DNA of 8,346 nt from an uncultured Saprospiraceae bacterium (GCA_905479665.1 CAJQNM010000823.1:1-8346); one strand, 5' to 3'; shown: positions 1 to 6,876, numbered from the stretch's first letter. The notes: generated by a model from the letters alone, not told the origin. Numbers and translations are program-made.

Positions 1-2205
1 TAAGATTTGATCTCCTACTGAAAATGTCACATATCCATCATGCAATAATTCGAACGTGTACTCCGCATCAATCGGTGGAATTATTTGTCCGGACCATTTT
101 ACGGAAAACGAATCTCGTGGATAGTCTCCTCGCCACCTCCACGGGCTTTCGACATCCCAATTCTCATTGACACCCTGTCTGTTTTGGTCTAAATAAAACA
201 ACGTATCCTGCCCAATGCCAGAATACCAGTCGATGTGTACACCACATTGCTCTGCGGTGTGATAGAATCCGCCATCTGTATAGTCCGCACCGATTTTCAA
301 TCCATCTACTGCAGTAAAAATGCGTCGAAGGGTATCTCTTACACCATCTTGCCACTCTTCAAAAATCCAGAGGTGATCTTCTACGACCTGATGCAGTGGC
401 ATGTCAATGGAGCGCTTCATACGATCAAGAGATCGCAAAACGGACTTGCCCACCGTAGTCGCTCCATCTACCGAAATCTGCACACATGCAGGGCGAGTCT
501 CCAGATAAACAGAGACCAGTTCCGGCTCCACATCGCGTTGTACTGATCCTGTGAGGCCGCTGCTGTCCGTCGCGGTCAGCTCAACCCGATAATATACCGT
601 CGTATCAGTCTCCCCAAAAAAAGGCACCACATAATGACCTGCTGCAGCAGAAAGCGGACCCAAGGCTGGATGGTTGTGTTGATTGTGTTGAAAATTTATC
701 GTCCACTCCAAATCTACTGCGGGGATCCTGCCTTGCTCGGCATCCATGGCAAAACCAGAAAAAAAGATCGTATCACCGGCACGATAGCTCGCATCTGCCG
801 GAGGGCGATCGATGGTCAAGACGGGAGCTGATCCTTCTACAACATCAATGTGAGCCTCCTTGGAAACAATTTCTCCAGCACCATTGCGCACATGACAGGT
901 ATAGTCGCCGGCATCTTTCACGGCAATGTCTGAAATAGAAAATTCAGCGCCTTGTGCTCCGCCAATATCGACACCTGCTTTACTCCACTGGAAAGCAAGC
1001 GGTGCATCGCCACTGGCTGTGATGGTAAGGGCAGCCTCCCCTCCCAACGGCACGATTTGATCTTTCGGTTGACGAGAAATATAGGGACTACCATTTCCTT
1101 GATACCGAACCCGAAATAAGTCTCCACTGGCCAATTGCAGTACAAACAGATTGCCATCATGGTCGACTGCCAGGTTATTGGGAAAATCAAAACCGGTGGC
1201 AAATGTCTTCACATTTCCAGTGGGTGGATCGAGGTAATAGATAATTCCCTCGCAATAATCCATAAAGAAATACTGTCCATGATATTCTGTCGGAAATGAA
1301 TAATGTCCTGGTTCATAAAATGCGGCACCGACGATGGCACAAAGACCATCTTCCGTATGCTTATATACATGGATCGGGTCTTCGTAGTTTGCTGGAGGGC
1401 TCTGACCACTCGTGATGTAACCATCGATCGCGTCCCAACCGTAATTAGCACCTGGTTTTAACTCATTTATTTCTTCCCAAAATTCATTGCCGACATCGTT
1501 AAAATAGGTTTTGCCCCACAGTTTTGATGATGCCATTGTATACGGATTACGCATCCCCCAGGCGTACAGATGAGACTGAAGCCCATCGATCACAGGATTG
1601 TCCTCAGGGATCGAGCCATCGCGATTGAGGCGCACAATCAAAGCCAAATCGATGTCTGGTCGCTGTCCCGCTCCACCGGTCCCATCTCCCACCGCGAGCA
1701 ATAATTTATCCTTCTCATCAAATATGATTGCACCTCCGTTATGCCATGAAGCCCACATCTGGGCTGTGCGAAATAGTTCCACTTCGGACTGAGGGCGGGC
1801 AGTATTGCCGGCAGCCGTGACTCTCACCAAGCGGTTGCGTCGCTTATCCTTGATCGAGTGGTAGAAATAGACAAACTGATTTTGCTCAAATTGCGGATCC
1901 AGTGCAATGCCGAGTAACCCGCGCTCATTTCTGGTTTCTGTTTCGACAGAATAAAAAGGTTGGGTCAGCAGCTCACCGTTTTCGACGATGCGGATTTGCC
2001 CTGATTTTTCGGCAATAAAAATGCGGCTGTCGTGATCAGTAAATGCAAGGGCAGTGGGACGATCGAGGCCACCAGCAAACTCCTCCAGCACAAACCCATC
2101 GGGCAATTGTTGGGCCGTAAGCGAGCTGACCAGAATGCAGAGCATAAAAGTCCCAGCTCGCCCTGAACTTGCAATCTGTTTCCAAAACATACTTCGAAGA
2201 TCCAT
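1..2205 (-). CDS. Secreted PQQ/glucose-sorbosone dehydrogenase-like protein with Ig-like and PA14 domains (C-terminus beyond window)
   Basis: The reading frame is open from the ATG at 2205 to the left edge, giving 735 residues without a stop; an in-frame TGA lies 24 bp upstream, so the start is bounded. Residues 1-31 form a Sec signal peptide: a basic start, the hydrophobic stretch AGTFMLCILVSSLTA, and likely cleavage before QQ. Residues 40-367 match the glucose/sorbosone dehydrogenase propeller: ERGLLGIALDP (94-104), WHNGG with H155 at the place of the catalytic base in soluble glucose dehydrogenase, GDG (173-175), WGMRNP (216-221), GANYGWD (252-258) and a closing DGNLFVLQLASGDLFRV. Residues 375-456 are Ig-like (W407, DAGDYTCHV); the partner cysteine of C437 is missing. 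Residues 460-560 and 565-640 are beta-rich modules often found in such proteins. Residues 650-735 begin a PA14 domain (DSFSVKWSGQI, YTFELLHDGYVTF). Probably an exported oxidoreductase acting on sugars or polysaccharides; substrate and PQQ use are inferred. A secretion-sorting or binding domain may follow beyond the edge. Confidence 0.88.
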   Translation of the reverse strand, partial: MDLRSMFWKQIASSGRAGTFMLCILVSSLTAQQLPDGFVLEEFAGGLDRPTALAFTDHDSRIFIAEKSGQIRIVENGELLTQPFYSVETETRNERGLLGIALDPQFEQNQFVYFYHSIKDKRRNRLVRVTAAGNTARPQSEVELFRTAQMWASWHNGGAIIFDEKDKLLLAVGDGTGGAGQRPDIDLALIVRLNRDGSIPEDNPVIDGLQSHLYAWGMRNPYTMASSKLWGKTYFNDVGNEFWEEINELKPGANYGWDAIDGYITSGQSPPANYEDPIHVYKHTEDGLCAIVGAAFYEPGHYSFPTEYHGQYFFMDYCEGIIYYLDPPTGNVKTFATGFDFPNNLAVDHDGNLFVLQLASGDLFRVRYQGNGSPYISRQPKDQIVPLGGEAALTITASGDAPLAFQWSKAGVDIGGAQGAEFSISDIAVKDAGDYTCHVRNGAGEIVSKEAHIDVVEGSAPVLTIDRPPADASYRAGDTIFFSGFAMDAEQGRIPAVDLEWTINFQHNQHNHPALGPLSAAAGHYVVPFFGETDTTVYYRVELTATDSSGLTGSVQRDVEPELVSVYLETRPACVQISVDGATTVGKSVLRSLDRMKRSIDMPLHQVVEDHLWIFEEWQDGVRDTLRRIFTAVDGLKIGADYTDGGFYHTAEQCGVHIDWYSGIGQDTLFYLDQNRQGVNENWDVESPWRWRGDYPRDSFSVKWSGQIIPPIDAEYTFELLHDGYVTFSVGDQIL

Positions 2206-2562
2206 CTTTGTAGGCAGGTTTACAACTCATGCCGAAGGACCTCTCACGATGCAAGATCACGTAGACTATCAGCTCCAATGCAACCGTGGAAAGTGGCATT
2301 TTAGTGCTTTCTAGAGGCCTTCTGGAGCATGTTCTTGGACTTTAATTGTGAACGTGGCACACAGACTTTTACCCAACTTCTGATCCAGTGACAAAAACGA
2401 AACAGCGTAACCACTAAAATTCGAACTGTGCTAAGGTCTTTTGTCGAAAAACTAGGAGCAGCCATAGATGAAACGTCATCGCTGATCCAGTACAGCGAAT
2501 AAAATGAACTAAACCACCAAAATCAACGTCTATGTTCCATACTTTCATTTGAAGACCAAATA
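2206..2562. other. Divergent intergenic region without a recognisable gene
   Basis: These 357 bases separate two divergently transcribed genes, so they must hold promoters for both. I see no convincing coding frame: the short open frames here are unsupported or run antisense into the neighbours. The word CTGATCCAGT occurs twice as a direct repeat (2380-2389 and 2482-2491). No clear TAnnTTTG promoter element, RNA gene or strong hairpin was found. Confidence 0.6.
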
Positions 2563-3150
2563 ATGGACAATCACAAAGAACTCGCCCAAGGAATCGTAAA
2601 GTCACACGTCATCTACTCGCTTGGAGCAGGTTTTGTGCCGATCCCTCTCTTAGATATTGCCGCCGTGTCTGTGGTTCAGTTAGACATGCTCAAGCAACTC
2701 GCCAAACTCTACGGAAAGAGCTTTCAGGAATCATCGGGCAAAAGCTGGATCTCAGCCATAACCGGCAGCACATTGGCGCGGATGGGAGCGTCTTTGGTCA
2801 AGACCATCCCCGTGGTCGGATCCCTCCTGGGTGGCGTGACTATGTCGGCCCTGAGTGGTGCATCGACCTATGCGATTGGTCAGGTGTTCATTTGGCATTT
2901 TAGCACTGGTGGCGATTTCGTGGACTTTAATTTTGACAAAGCCAAAGAAATCTATGAGCAAGAACTTGAGAAAGGAAAGGCCATGGCTAGAGACATTGAA
3001 AAAGAGGTCAAAGAGGCAAACACTGCTTCTGCTGAGCCAGAAGAAAATCCCTATGAAAAGTTAGAACGGCTATCTGGCCTGAAAGACAAAGGGGTGATTA
3101 CCGAAGAGGATTTTGAAACACAGAAAAATCGCATTCTGGATAGTCTGTAG
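2563..3150 (+). CDS. DUF697-like membrane protein with C-terminal SHOCT domain
   Basis: 195 residues. Residues 9-110 resemble DUF697 (the YcjF-type domain often attached to Era-like GTPases): the pattern GAGFVPIPLLDIAAVSVVQL at 21-40, a following MLKQLAKLYGKSF, then a second glycine-rich hydrophobic segment at about 78-110 (TIPVVGSLLGG onward). The two hydrophobic segments suggest membrane insertion or association. Residues 124-155 are charged and likely helical, and 164-195 fit a SHOCT domain (KLERLSGLKDKGVITEEDFE, then KNRIL), a short C-terminal oligomerisation-type module. There is no P-loop or other GTPase motif, so this is a stand-alone DUF697 protein. An in-frame TAA at 2500 and no other upstream ATG fix the start at 2563. 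It is monocistronic: divergent from the secreted dehydrogenase and convergent, 2 bp away, with the dehydratase. The molecular function is unknown; the domain assignments are by pattern recognition. Confidence 0.82.
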   Translation: MDNHKELAQGIVKSHVIYSLGAGFVPIPLLDIAAVSVVQLDMLKQLAKLYGKSFQESSGKSWISAITGSTLARMGASLVKTIPVVGSLLGGVTMSALSGASTYAIGQVFIWHFSTGGDFVDFNFDKAKEIYEQELEKGKAMARDIEKEVKEANTASAEPEENPYEKLERLSGLKDKGVITEEDFETQKNRILDSL

Positions 3151-3157
3151 GACTATC
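3139..3157. terminator. Inverted repeat over two converging stop codons
   Basis: GATAGTC (3139-3145) and GACTATC (3151-3157) form a perfect 7-bp stem around the 5-base loop TGTAG. The plus-strand stop TAG (3148-3150) lies in the loop and the minus-strand stop (3155-3153) in the stem. Because the genes are only 2 bp apart, this is the only hairpin available at their shared 3' end. It lacks an adjacent T-tract, so intrinsic termination is uncertain; a T run (ATTTTT) occurs further downstream on the minus strand. Confidence 0.35.
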
Positions 3158-4208
3158 GAATCCTAAAGCCTCGGCCCAGATTGTCCTGCTCATCGATAAT
3201 AAAGGTATGCTCGCCAGTAATAAAAGCCTGGCCACTTACTTTAGGAATCACTGCCTGATGATCTCCATAATCCAGAGTTGATTCTGCTGAACCAACGTAT
3301 CTCCCTCCGGTAATGCTTTCCACAGAGAACTCTTGACCCAAAGGCAATCCATGACAAAAATGCTCAATGGCCAAACGGCCTGAAAGACCGCTGCCCGTGG
3401 GAGAGCGGTCCAGTTCGCCATCGGCAAAGATGCAGACATTGTAACTATCACACCCAGCCGGGCTATTTTTCGACGTAAATATTGTGCCATACAAAAATCC
3501 TAAATCGGCCTCAAAGGGATGCTCAATGCGTTGATCCTGAGATGCCACGACATGTTTGATTTTCATCCCAACTTGCTTCACCTGAACAGAATTGTCCACT
3601 GAAATGTCCAAGCCCAGTTCGTCTGCATCTACATAGGCATAAAAAGCACCTCCGTAGGCAAGTTGATATGAGACACTGCCCCACCCTGCGACAATTGCAT
3701 GTTGCTTCTCACCGACTATGAAAGACGGCACACCAGAAAAACTTACGACCGAATGACTTGCAGTTTTCTCGATCCAACTGTGCACCGTGCCGCATGGAGC
3801 ATCTATTCGCAATTGCATTTCATCATTTGTAGTAGACTTCCAGCCTCGCTCACTTACAAGGTGTGTCAAGGCGATGATGGCATGACCACACATCGTACTG
3901 TACCCGTCATTGTGCAAAAAAAGTACCCCAAAATCGGAGTCCGGATGATCAGGAGGGACAAGCAAACAGCCATACATATCGGAATGACCTCGCGGTTCCA
4001 GCATCAATGCCTCACGGATATGATCGAGCTGATTTTGACAGTACCGGCGTCGCTCCAAAATGGTACTACCGATGACCTCAGGATACCCCTGCAAAATGAC
4101 TCGCAAAGGCTCTCCCGCAGTATGCAGATCTATGGTTTGAAATCGATTTGATCCCCACTCGCCCTTTCGAATAATACCTTGATGAACGAGTTGTCGATAG
4201 AGATTCAT
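3153..4208 (-). CDS. Proline racemase family protein, probable trans-3-hydroxy-L-proline dehydratase
   Basis: 351 residues, full length for the family. The N-terminus has the family signature IDLHTAGEPLRV (26-37), then EPRGHSDMYG (71-80), and the first active-site motif STMCGHAI with C107. The second active-site motif is DRSPTGSG (267-274), with Thr271 where proline racemases and 4-hydroxyproline epimerases carry a second catalytic cysteine. A Cys/Thr pair is the known mark of trans-3-hydroxy-L-proline dehydratase, which removes water to give delta-1-pyrroline-2-carboxylate; racemisation needs two cysteines. So dehydration is the better call than racemase or epimerase. The codon directly before the ATG is TAA, which fixes the start; GAGG lies just upstream. 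The gene follows pdhB by 22 bp and may share its transcript. No pyrroline-carboxylate reductase, the usual next step, is in the window. Cytoplasmic. Confidence 0.9.
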   Translation of the reverse strand: MNLYRQLVHQGIIRKGEWGSNRFQTIDLHTAGEPLRVILQGYPEVIGSTILERRRYCQNQLDHIREALMLEPRGHSDMYGCLLVPPDHPDSDFGVLFLHNDGYSTMCGHAIIALTHLVSERGWKSTTNDEMQLRIDAPCGTVHSWIEKTASHSVVSFSGVPSFIVGEKQHAIVAGWGSVSYQLAYGGAFYAYVDADELGLDISVDNSVQVKQVGMKIKHVVASQDQRIEHPFEADLGFLYGTIFTSKNSPAGCDSYNVCIFADGELDRSPTGSGLSGRLAIEHFCHGLPLGQEFSVESITGGRYVGSAESTLDYGDHQAVIPKVSGQAFITGEHTFIIDEQDNLGRGFRIR

Positions 4209-4230
4209 TTACCTCAAAAACTATACAATG

Positions 4231-5214
4231 CTAACTCACGTAGCTTATTTCCTTAACAGCCTGGATGATCTTTGCTGGATTTGGAAGGTATCCGGCGACC
4301 AGGGTTGGCGCATAAGGCAAAGAAACATCAGCTGCATTCAACCGAATTACTGGTGCATCGAGATAGTCAAAAGCCAATTTTTGTACTTGATAAGCAACCT
4401 CTGCAGAAACCCCAGCGTATGGCCAGCACTCATCGACCACGATCAGACGATTGGTCTTTTTGACCGAAGTAATGATGGTGTCAAGGTCGAGTGGTTTTAT
4501 CGTCCTCAGATCGATCACCTCCGCAGAAATATTTTCCTTGGCCAGTTCATCTGCTGCCTTCTCCACTTCAAGCATCATCTTGTTGTACGAAACTATAGTG
4601 ACATCAGTACCCTCTCGGCGCACGGCGGCCACACCAATCGGAGTGAGATACTCATCTTCGGGCACGACTCCCTTCATACCATACAATACTTCAGATTCAA
4701 ACATGCATACCGGGTCCGGGTCCCGTATGGCTGACTTGAGCAGACCTTTTGCATCGGCAGGATCGGTACAGGAAATCACTTTTAGGCCAGGGCAATTTGC
4801 CATCCAGCTTTCAAAAGTCTGTGAATGTTGCTGGGCCAGCTGACCGGCTGATCCGCCAGGTCCTCGAAAAACGATGGGACAGTGAAATTCTCCAGCAGAC
4901 TGCGAGAGCGTCTTGGCAGCGTTGTTCACAATTTGATCGAAGGCAAGAATGGCAAAATTCCAAGTCATAAACTCTACGATCGGCCGCAGTCCGTTCATAG
5001 CTGCCCCGACACCTACACCGGTAAATCCCAGCTCAGTAATGGGGGTGTCAATGACCCGCTTTTCACCAAATTCGTCGAGCATTCCCTTACTCACTTTGTA
5101 GGCACCGTTGTACTCGGCGACCTCCTCTCCCATGAGGAAGACATTTTCATCCTTGCGCATTTCTTCAGACATCGCCTCTCTCAAGGCATCGCGCAATGCT
5201 ATCTCTCTTGCCAT
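4231..5214 (-). CDS. pdhB: Pyruvate dehydrogenase E1 component, beta subunit
   Basis: 327 residues, the usual length for an E1 beta subunit. It forms the thiamine-diphosphate-dependent E1 heterotetramer with an alpha subunit, decarboxylates pyruvate and passes the acetyl group to lipoyl-E2, feeding acetyl-CoA synthesis in the cytoplasm. Visible signatures: MGEEVAEYNGAYKVSKGM (28-45), DTPITELGFTG with E61 at the position of the cofactor-activating glutamate, the EFMTWNFA segment (81-88), FRGPGGSAGQLAQQHSQ with H130, and the C-terminal transketolase-like half with VIDLRTIKPLD and VVDECWPYAGV. An in-frame TAA four codons upstream bounds the start. The alpha subunit and E2 are not here, so the subunits are encoded separately. 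It lies 60 bp after mpl and 22 bp before the dehydratase gene. A branched-chain 2-oxoacid dehydrogenase beta subunit is the alternative, but the close match to PdhB patterns favours pyruvate. Confidence 0.93.
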   Translation of the reverse strand: MAREIALRDALREAMSEEMRKDENVFLMGEEVAEYNGAYKVSKGMLDEFGEKRVIDTPITELGFTGVGVGAAMNGLRPIVEFMTWNFAILAFDQIVNNAAKTLSQSAGEFHCPIVFRGPGGSAGQLAQQHSQTFESWMANCPGLKVISCTDPADAKGLLKSAIRDPDPVCMFESEVLYGMKGVVPEDEYLTPIGVAAVRREGTDVTIVSYNKMMLEVEKAADELAKENISAEVIDLRTIKPLDLDTIITSVKKTNRLIVVDECWPYAGVSAEVAYQVQKLAFDYLDAPVIRLNAADVSLPYAPTLVAGYLPNPAKIIQAVKEISYVS

Positions 5215-5246
5215 CTTTTCAAATTAATTGAGCTCGAAAATACGCA

Positions 5247-5267
5247 ACTCCCTCAGGTTTGAGGAGT
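5247..5267 (-). terminator. Hairpin between mpl and pdhB
   Basis: Read on the minus strand, ACTCCTCA, loop AACC and TGAGGGAGT form an 8-bp stem with one bulged base, starting about 8 bases after the mpl stop codon. A short T-rich stretch (TATTTTC) follows. It could be a weak intrinsic terminator or attenuator that lowers readthrough from mpl into pdhB, or a processing/stability element. The sequence does not decide between these. Confidence 0.35.
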
Positions 5268-5274
5268 GATTGGT

Positions 5275-6630
5275 TTACGAAAGAATCTTTTTTACTGTCT
5301 CCGACAGATCAAGCCCGTCAAAAGTCCCAGAGCTCATCAACAGGAGATTCGTCTTGAACCACTCCTGCGCATCGAGCACCAATTCCAATTGGGAGCGATT
5401 GCGACAAATCACCAAGTCAGATCTGCCGAAAAAATCAAACAGCTCTTCATTCGAAATTTGTGGTCTCCGTTTCATCTCCAAGGTGTGGTCACTCACAAAG
5501 ACTATGGCGGTATCAGCGCTAGCTAGCGCTCCCTCATAATGAGGTAGAAACGCCTTATTGAGGCTACTAAAGGTGTGTAACTCGAGACACGCAACTAACT
5601 GACGATCAGGATATTGATCTGCCAATGCTTGCACTGTCGCTCGCACCTTTGAGGGAGCATGCGCAAAATCTTGGTAGATCACGAGATCCTCTCGCTCGCC
5701 AAGCAATTGCTGCCGTTTGGCGGCTCCGGTAAAGCGCTGAATCGAAAGTAGAAACTGCTCATCGCTCACTCCTAGCTCCTTGAGTACCAAATAAGCAGCG
5801 CGCAGATTGGTCAGGTTGTGACGTCCGAAGATCTGTAGTGGAGCCGTGATCCCCCCCAGCTTGATAAAGGTCTGACCTCTTTCAATAAAAGACTCAAAAG
5901 GAAAGTAGGGCTCCGCTTTGATGTCGGCCTTGCTTTCGATCATCATTTGCAACAGAATCTCATCTTCACCAGCACAAAAAACGTGAGCAGCTGGCTCCAT
6001 GGTCTCTAAATATTGCGAAAAAGCCCCCTTGTATTCTGCAAAAGTCGGGAACACATTCATATGATCCCAGGCGATGCCCGTGATGATACTGATGTGAGGG
6101 TGGTAGTGCCAAATCTTAGGGACTCGGTCTATCGGCGAGGAGAGGTATTCATCTCCCTCTACAATGAGCAAGGGAGCATCGCTGAGTTTTACCATCAAAT
6201 CAAAACCTTCTAGCTGAGCACCGACGAGAAAATCAAATTCAAATTTTAATTCCTGCAGCACGTGCAAAATCATTGCCGTGGTCGTGGTTTTACCGTGGCT
6301 CCCTGCCACCACCACTCTTTGTTTGTCTCTACTTTGCTGATAAATAAACTCGGGAAAACTTTGAATCGAGATGTTCAGCTCTTGAGCGCGTACTAACTCC
6401 GGATTGTCGGGACGCGCATGCATCCCGATGATGATGAGATCAAGATCTGTCGAAATGCTAGACGCACTCCAACCCATCTGGTCCGGCAAAAGGCCACTGG
6501 CGGCAAGTCTGCGGCGTGCTGGATCGTAAATCTCATCATCAGAACCCGATACTTCGTGCCCCTGACGGTGCAGTGCAAGGGCCAAATTGTGCATAATGCT
6601 GCCGCCCATGGCGATCAGGTGAATCCGCAT
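5275..6630 (-). CDS. mpl: UDP-N-acetylmuramate:L-alanyl-gamma-D-glutamyl-meso-diaminopimelate ligase
   Basis: 451 residues, a Mur ligase of the Mpl type. Mpl joins the recycled tripeptide L-Ala-gamma-D-Glu-meso-DAP to UDP-MurNAc in the cytoplasm, returning wall fragments to peptidoglycan synthesis. Order of parts: N-terminal nucleotide-binding fold starting MRIHLIAMGGSIMHNLA and SGSDDEIYDP (28-37); central ATPase domain with P-loop GSHGKTTTT (110-118, K114), EGDEY (158-162) and WDHMNVFP (188-195); GRHNLTNLRAA (269-279); and a C-terminal domain with GAAKRQQLLGE (302-312) and YQDFAHAPSKVRAT (319-332). The GMHARPDNPEL segment (69-79) and DFAHAP, in place of the DDFAHHP typical of MurC, fit the Mpl branch. 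An in-frame TAG two codons upstream fixes the start. It is first of the minus-strand run and diverges from the lipoprotein gene. MurC is the alternative but less likely. Confidence 0.9.
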   Translation of the reverse strand: MRIHLIAMGGSIMHNLALALHRQGHEVSGSDDEIYDPARRRLAASGLLPDQMGWSASSISTDLDLIIIGMHARPDNPELVRAQELNISIQSFPEFIYQQSRDKQRVVVAGSHGKTTTTAMILHVLQELKFEFDFLVGAQLEGFDLMVKLSDAPLLIVEGDEYLSSPIDRVPKIWHYHPHISIITGIAWDHMNVFPTFAEYKGAFSQYLETMEPAAHVFCAGEDEILLQMMIESKADIKAEPYFPFESFIERGQTFIKLGGITAPLQIFGRHNLTNLRAAYLVLKELGVSDEQFLLSIQRFTGAAKRQQLLGEREDLVIYQDFAHAPSKVRATVQALADQYPDRQLVACLELHTFSSLNKAFLPHYEGALASADTAIVFVSDHTLEMKRRPQISNEELFDFFGRSDLVICRNRSQLELVLDAQEWFKTNLLLMSSGTFDGLDLSETVKKILS

Positions 6631-6634
6631 AAGC

Positions 6635-6646
6635 TAGTACGTACTA
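6635..6646. promoter_or_regulatory. Perfect 12-bp palindrome just upstream of mpl
   Basis: TAGTACGTACTA is a perfect palindrome ending 4 bases before the mpl start codon. A near-match to the Bacteroidota -7 element on the minus strand (CAGTTTTG, 6658-6651) lies directly upstream, which would put the palindrome at the start of the transcript. It could be an operator for a dimeric regulator. Nothing else supports that. Confidence 0.25.
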
Positions 6647-6698
6647 AATTCAAAACTGAGTTCGTTACAATGACTGCCCTAAATAGGCATTTATTACA

Positions 6699-6706
6699 TA
6701 AATTTG
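6699..6706 (+). promoter_or_regulatory. Candidate Bacteroidota -7 promoter element
   Basis: TAAATTTG matches the Bacteroidota -7 consensus TAnnTTTG exactly. It lies 4 bases before the ATG of the lipoprotein gene, so transcription would begin at or very near that start codon and the message would be leaderless or nearly so. No clear TTTG element was found at the expected -33 spacing. Confidence 0.4.
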
Positions 6707-6710
6707 CAAC

Positions 6711-6860
6711 ATGATTTTAAACAGGCAAAAAAGATCAATCATTCTTTGGTCGGCATTGGTGGCCGTCGTCTTGATGGTTTCTTCATGCAATCGCGGTGTA
6801 GGATGTCCCAGCGAGTTTTCGGCTGAACAAGCACAGCCAGAACTTGTTAAGCCGGTATAA
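6711..6860 (+). CDS. Small lipoprotein, 49 residues
   Basis: The frame encodes a basic N-region (MILNRQKRS), a hydrophobic core (IILWSALVAVVLMV) and the lipobox VSSC with C26, so it reads as a lipoprotein precursor cut before C26. The mature peptide would be only 24 residues, beginning CNRGVGCPSEF and ending PELVKPV, with a second cysteine at position 31. The residues after the lipid cysteine lack the acidic export signal common in Bacteroidota surface lipoproteins, so a periplasm-facing membrane location is more likely. An in-frame TAA at 6699-6701 and no other ATG fix the start. It is first in a run with ytxJ, 16 bp downstream. The precursor architecture is clear; the function is unknown, and no catalytic domain could fit. 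Confidence 0.75.
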   Translation: MILNRQKRSIILWSALVAVVLMVSSCNRGVGCPSEFSAEQAQPELVKPV

Positions 6861-6876
6861 ACTACGACAGCACGAA

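Noticed and set aside
2036..2299. Alternative minus-strand start region for the secreted dehydrogenase
   Set aside because: It is in a different frame from the signal peptide and propeller; an in-frame stop 24 bp before the ATG at 2205 excludes an N-terminal extension.
2414..2605. Minus-strand 63-residue frame across the divergent gap
   Set aside because: It overlaps the start of the DUF697 gene antisense, resembles no family, and has the composition of a chance frame.
3699..4151. Plus-strand 150-residue open frame
   Set aside because: It is antisense to the dehydratase gene, whose family motifs are clear, and shows no domain of its own.
4228..4734. Plus-strand 168-residue open frame
   Set aside because: It is antisense to pdhB; the conserved thiamine-enzyme motifs are all on the minus strand.
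6844..6876. TTG start adding 11 residues to YtxJ
   Set aside because: It would overlap the lipoprotein gene and add residues absent from the family's usual N-terminus; the ATG at 6877 fits better.
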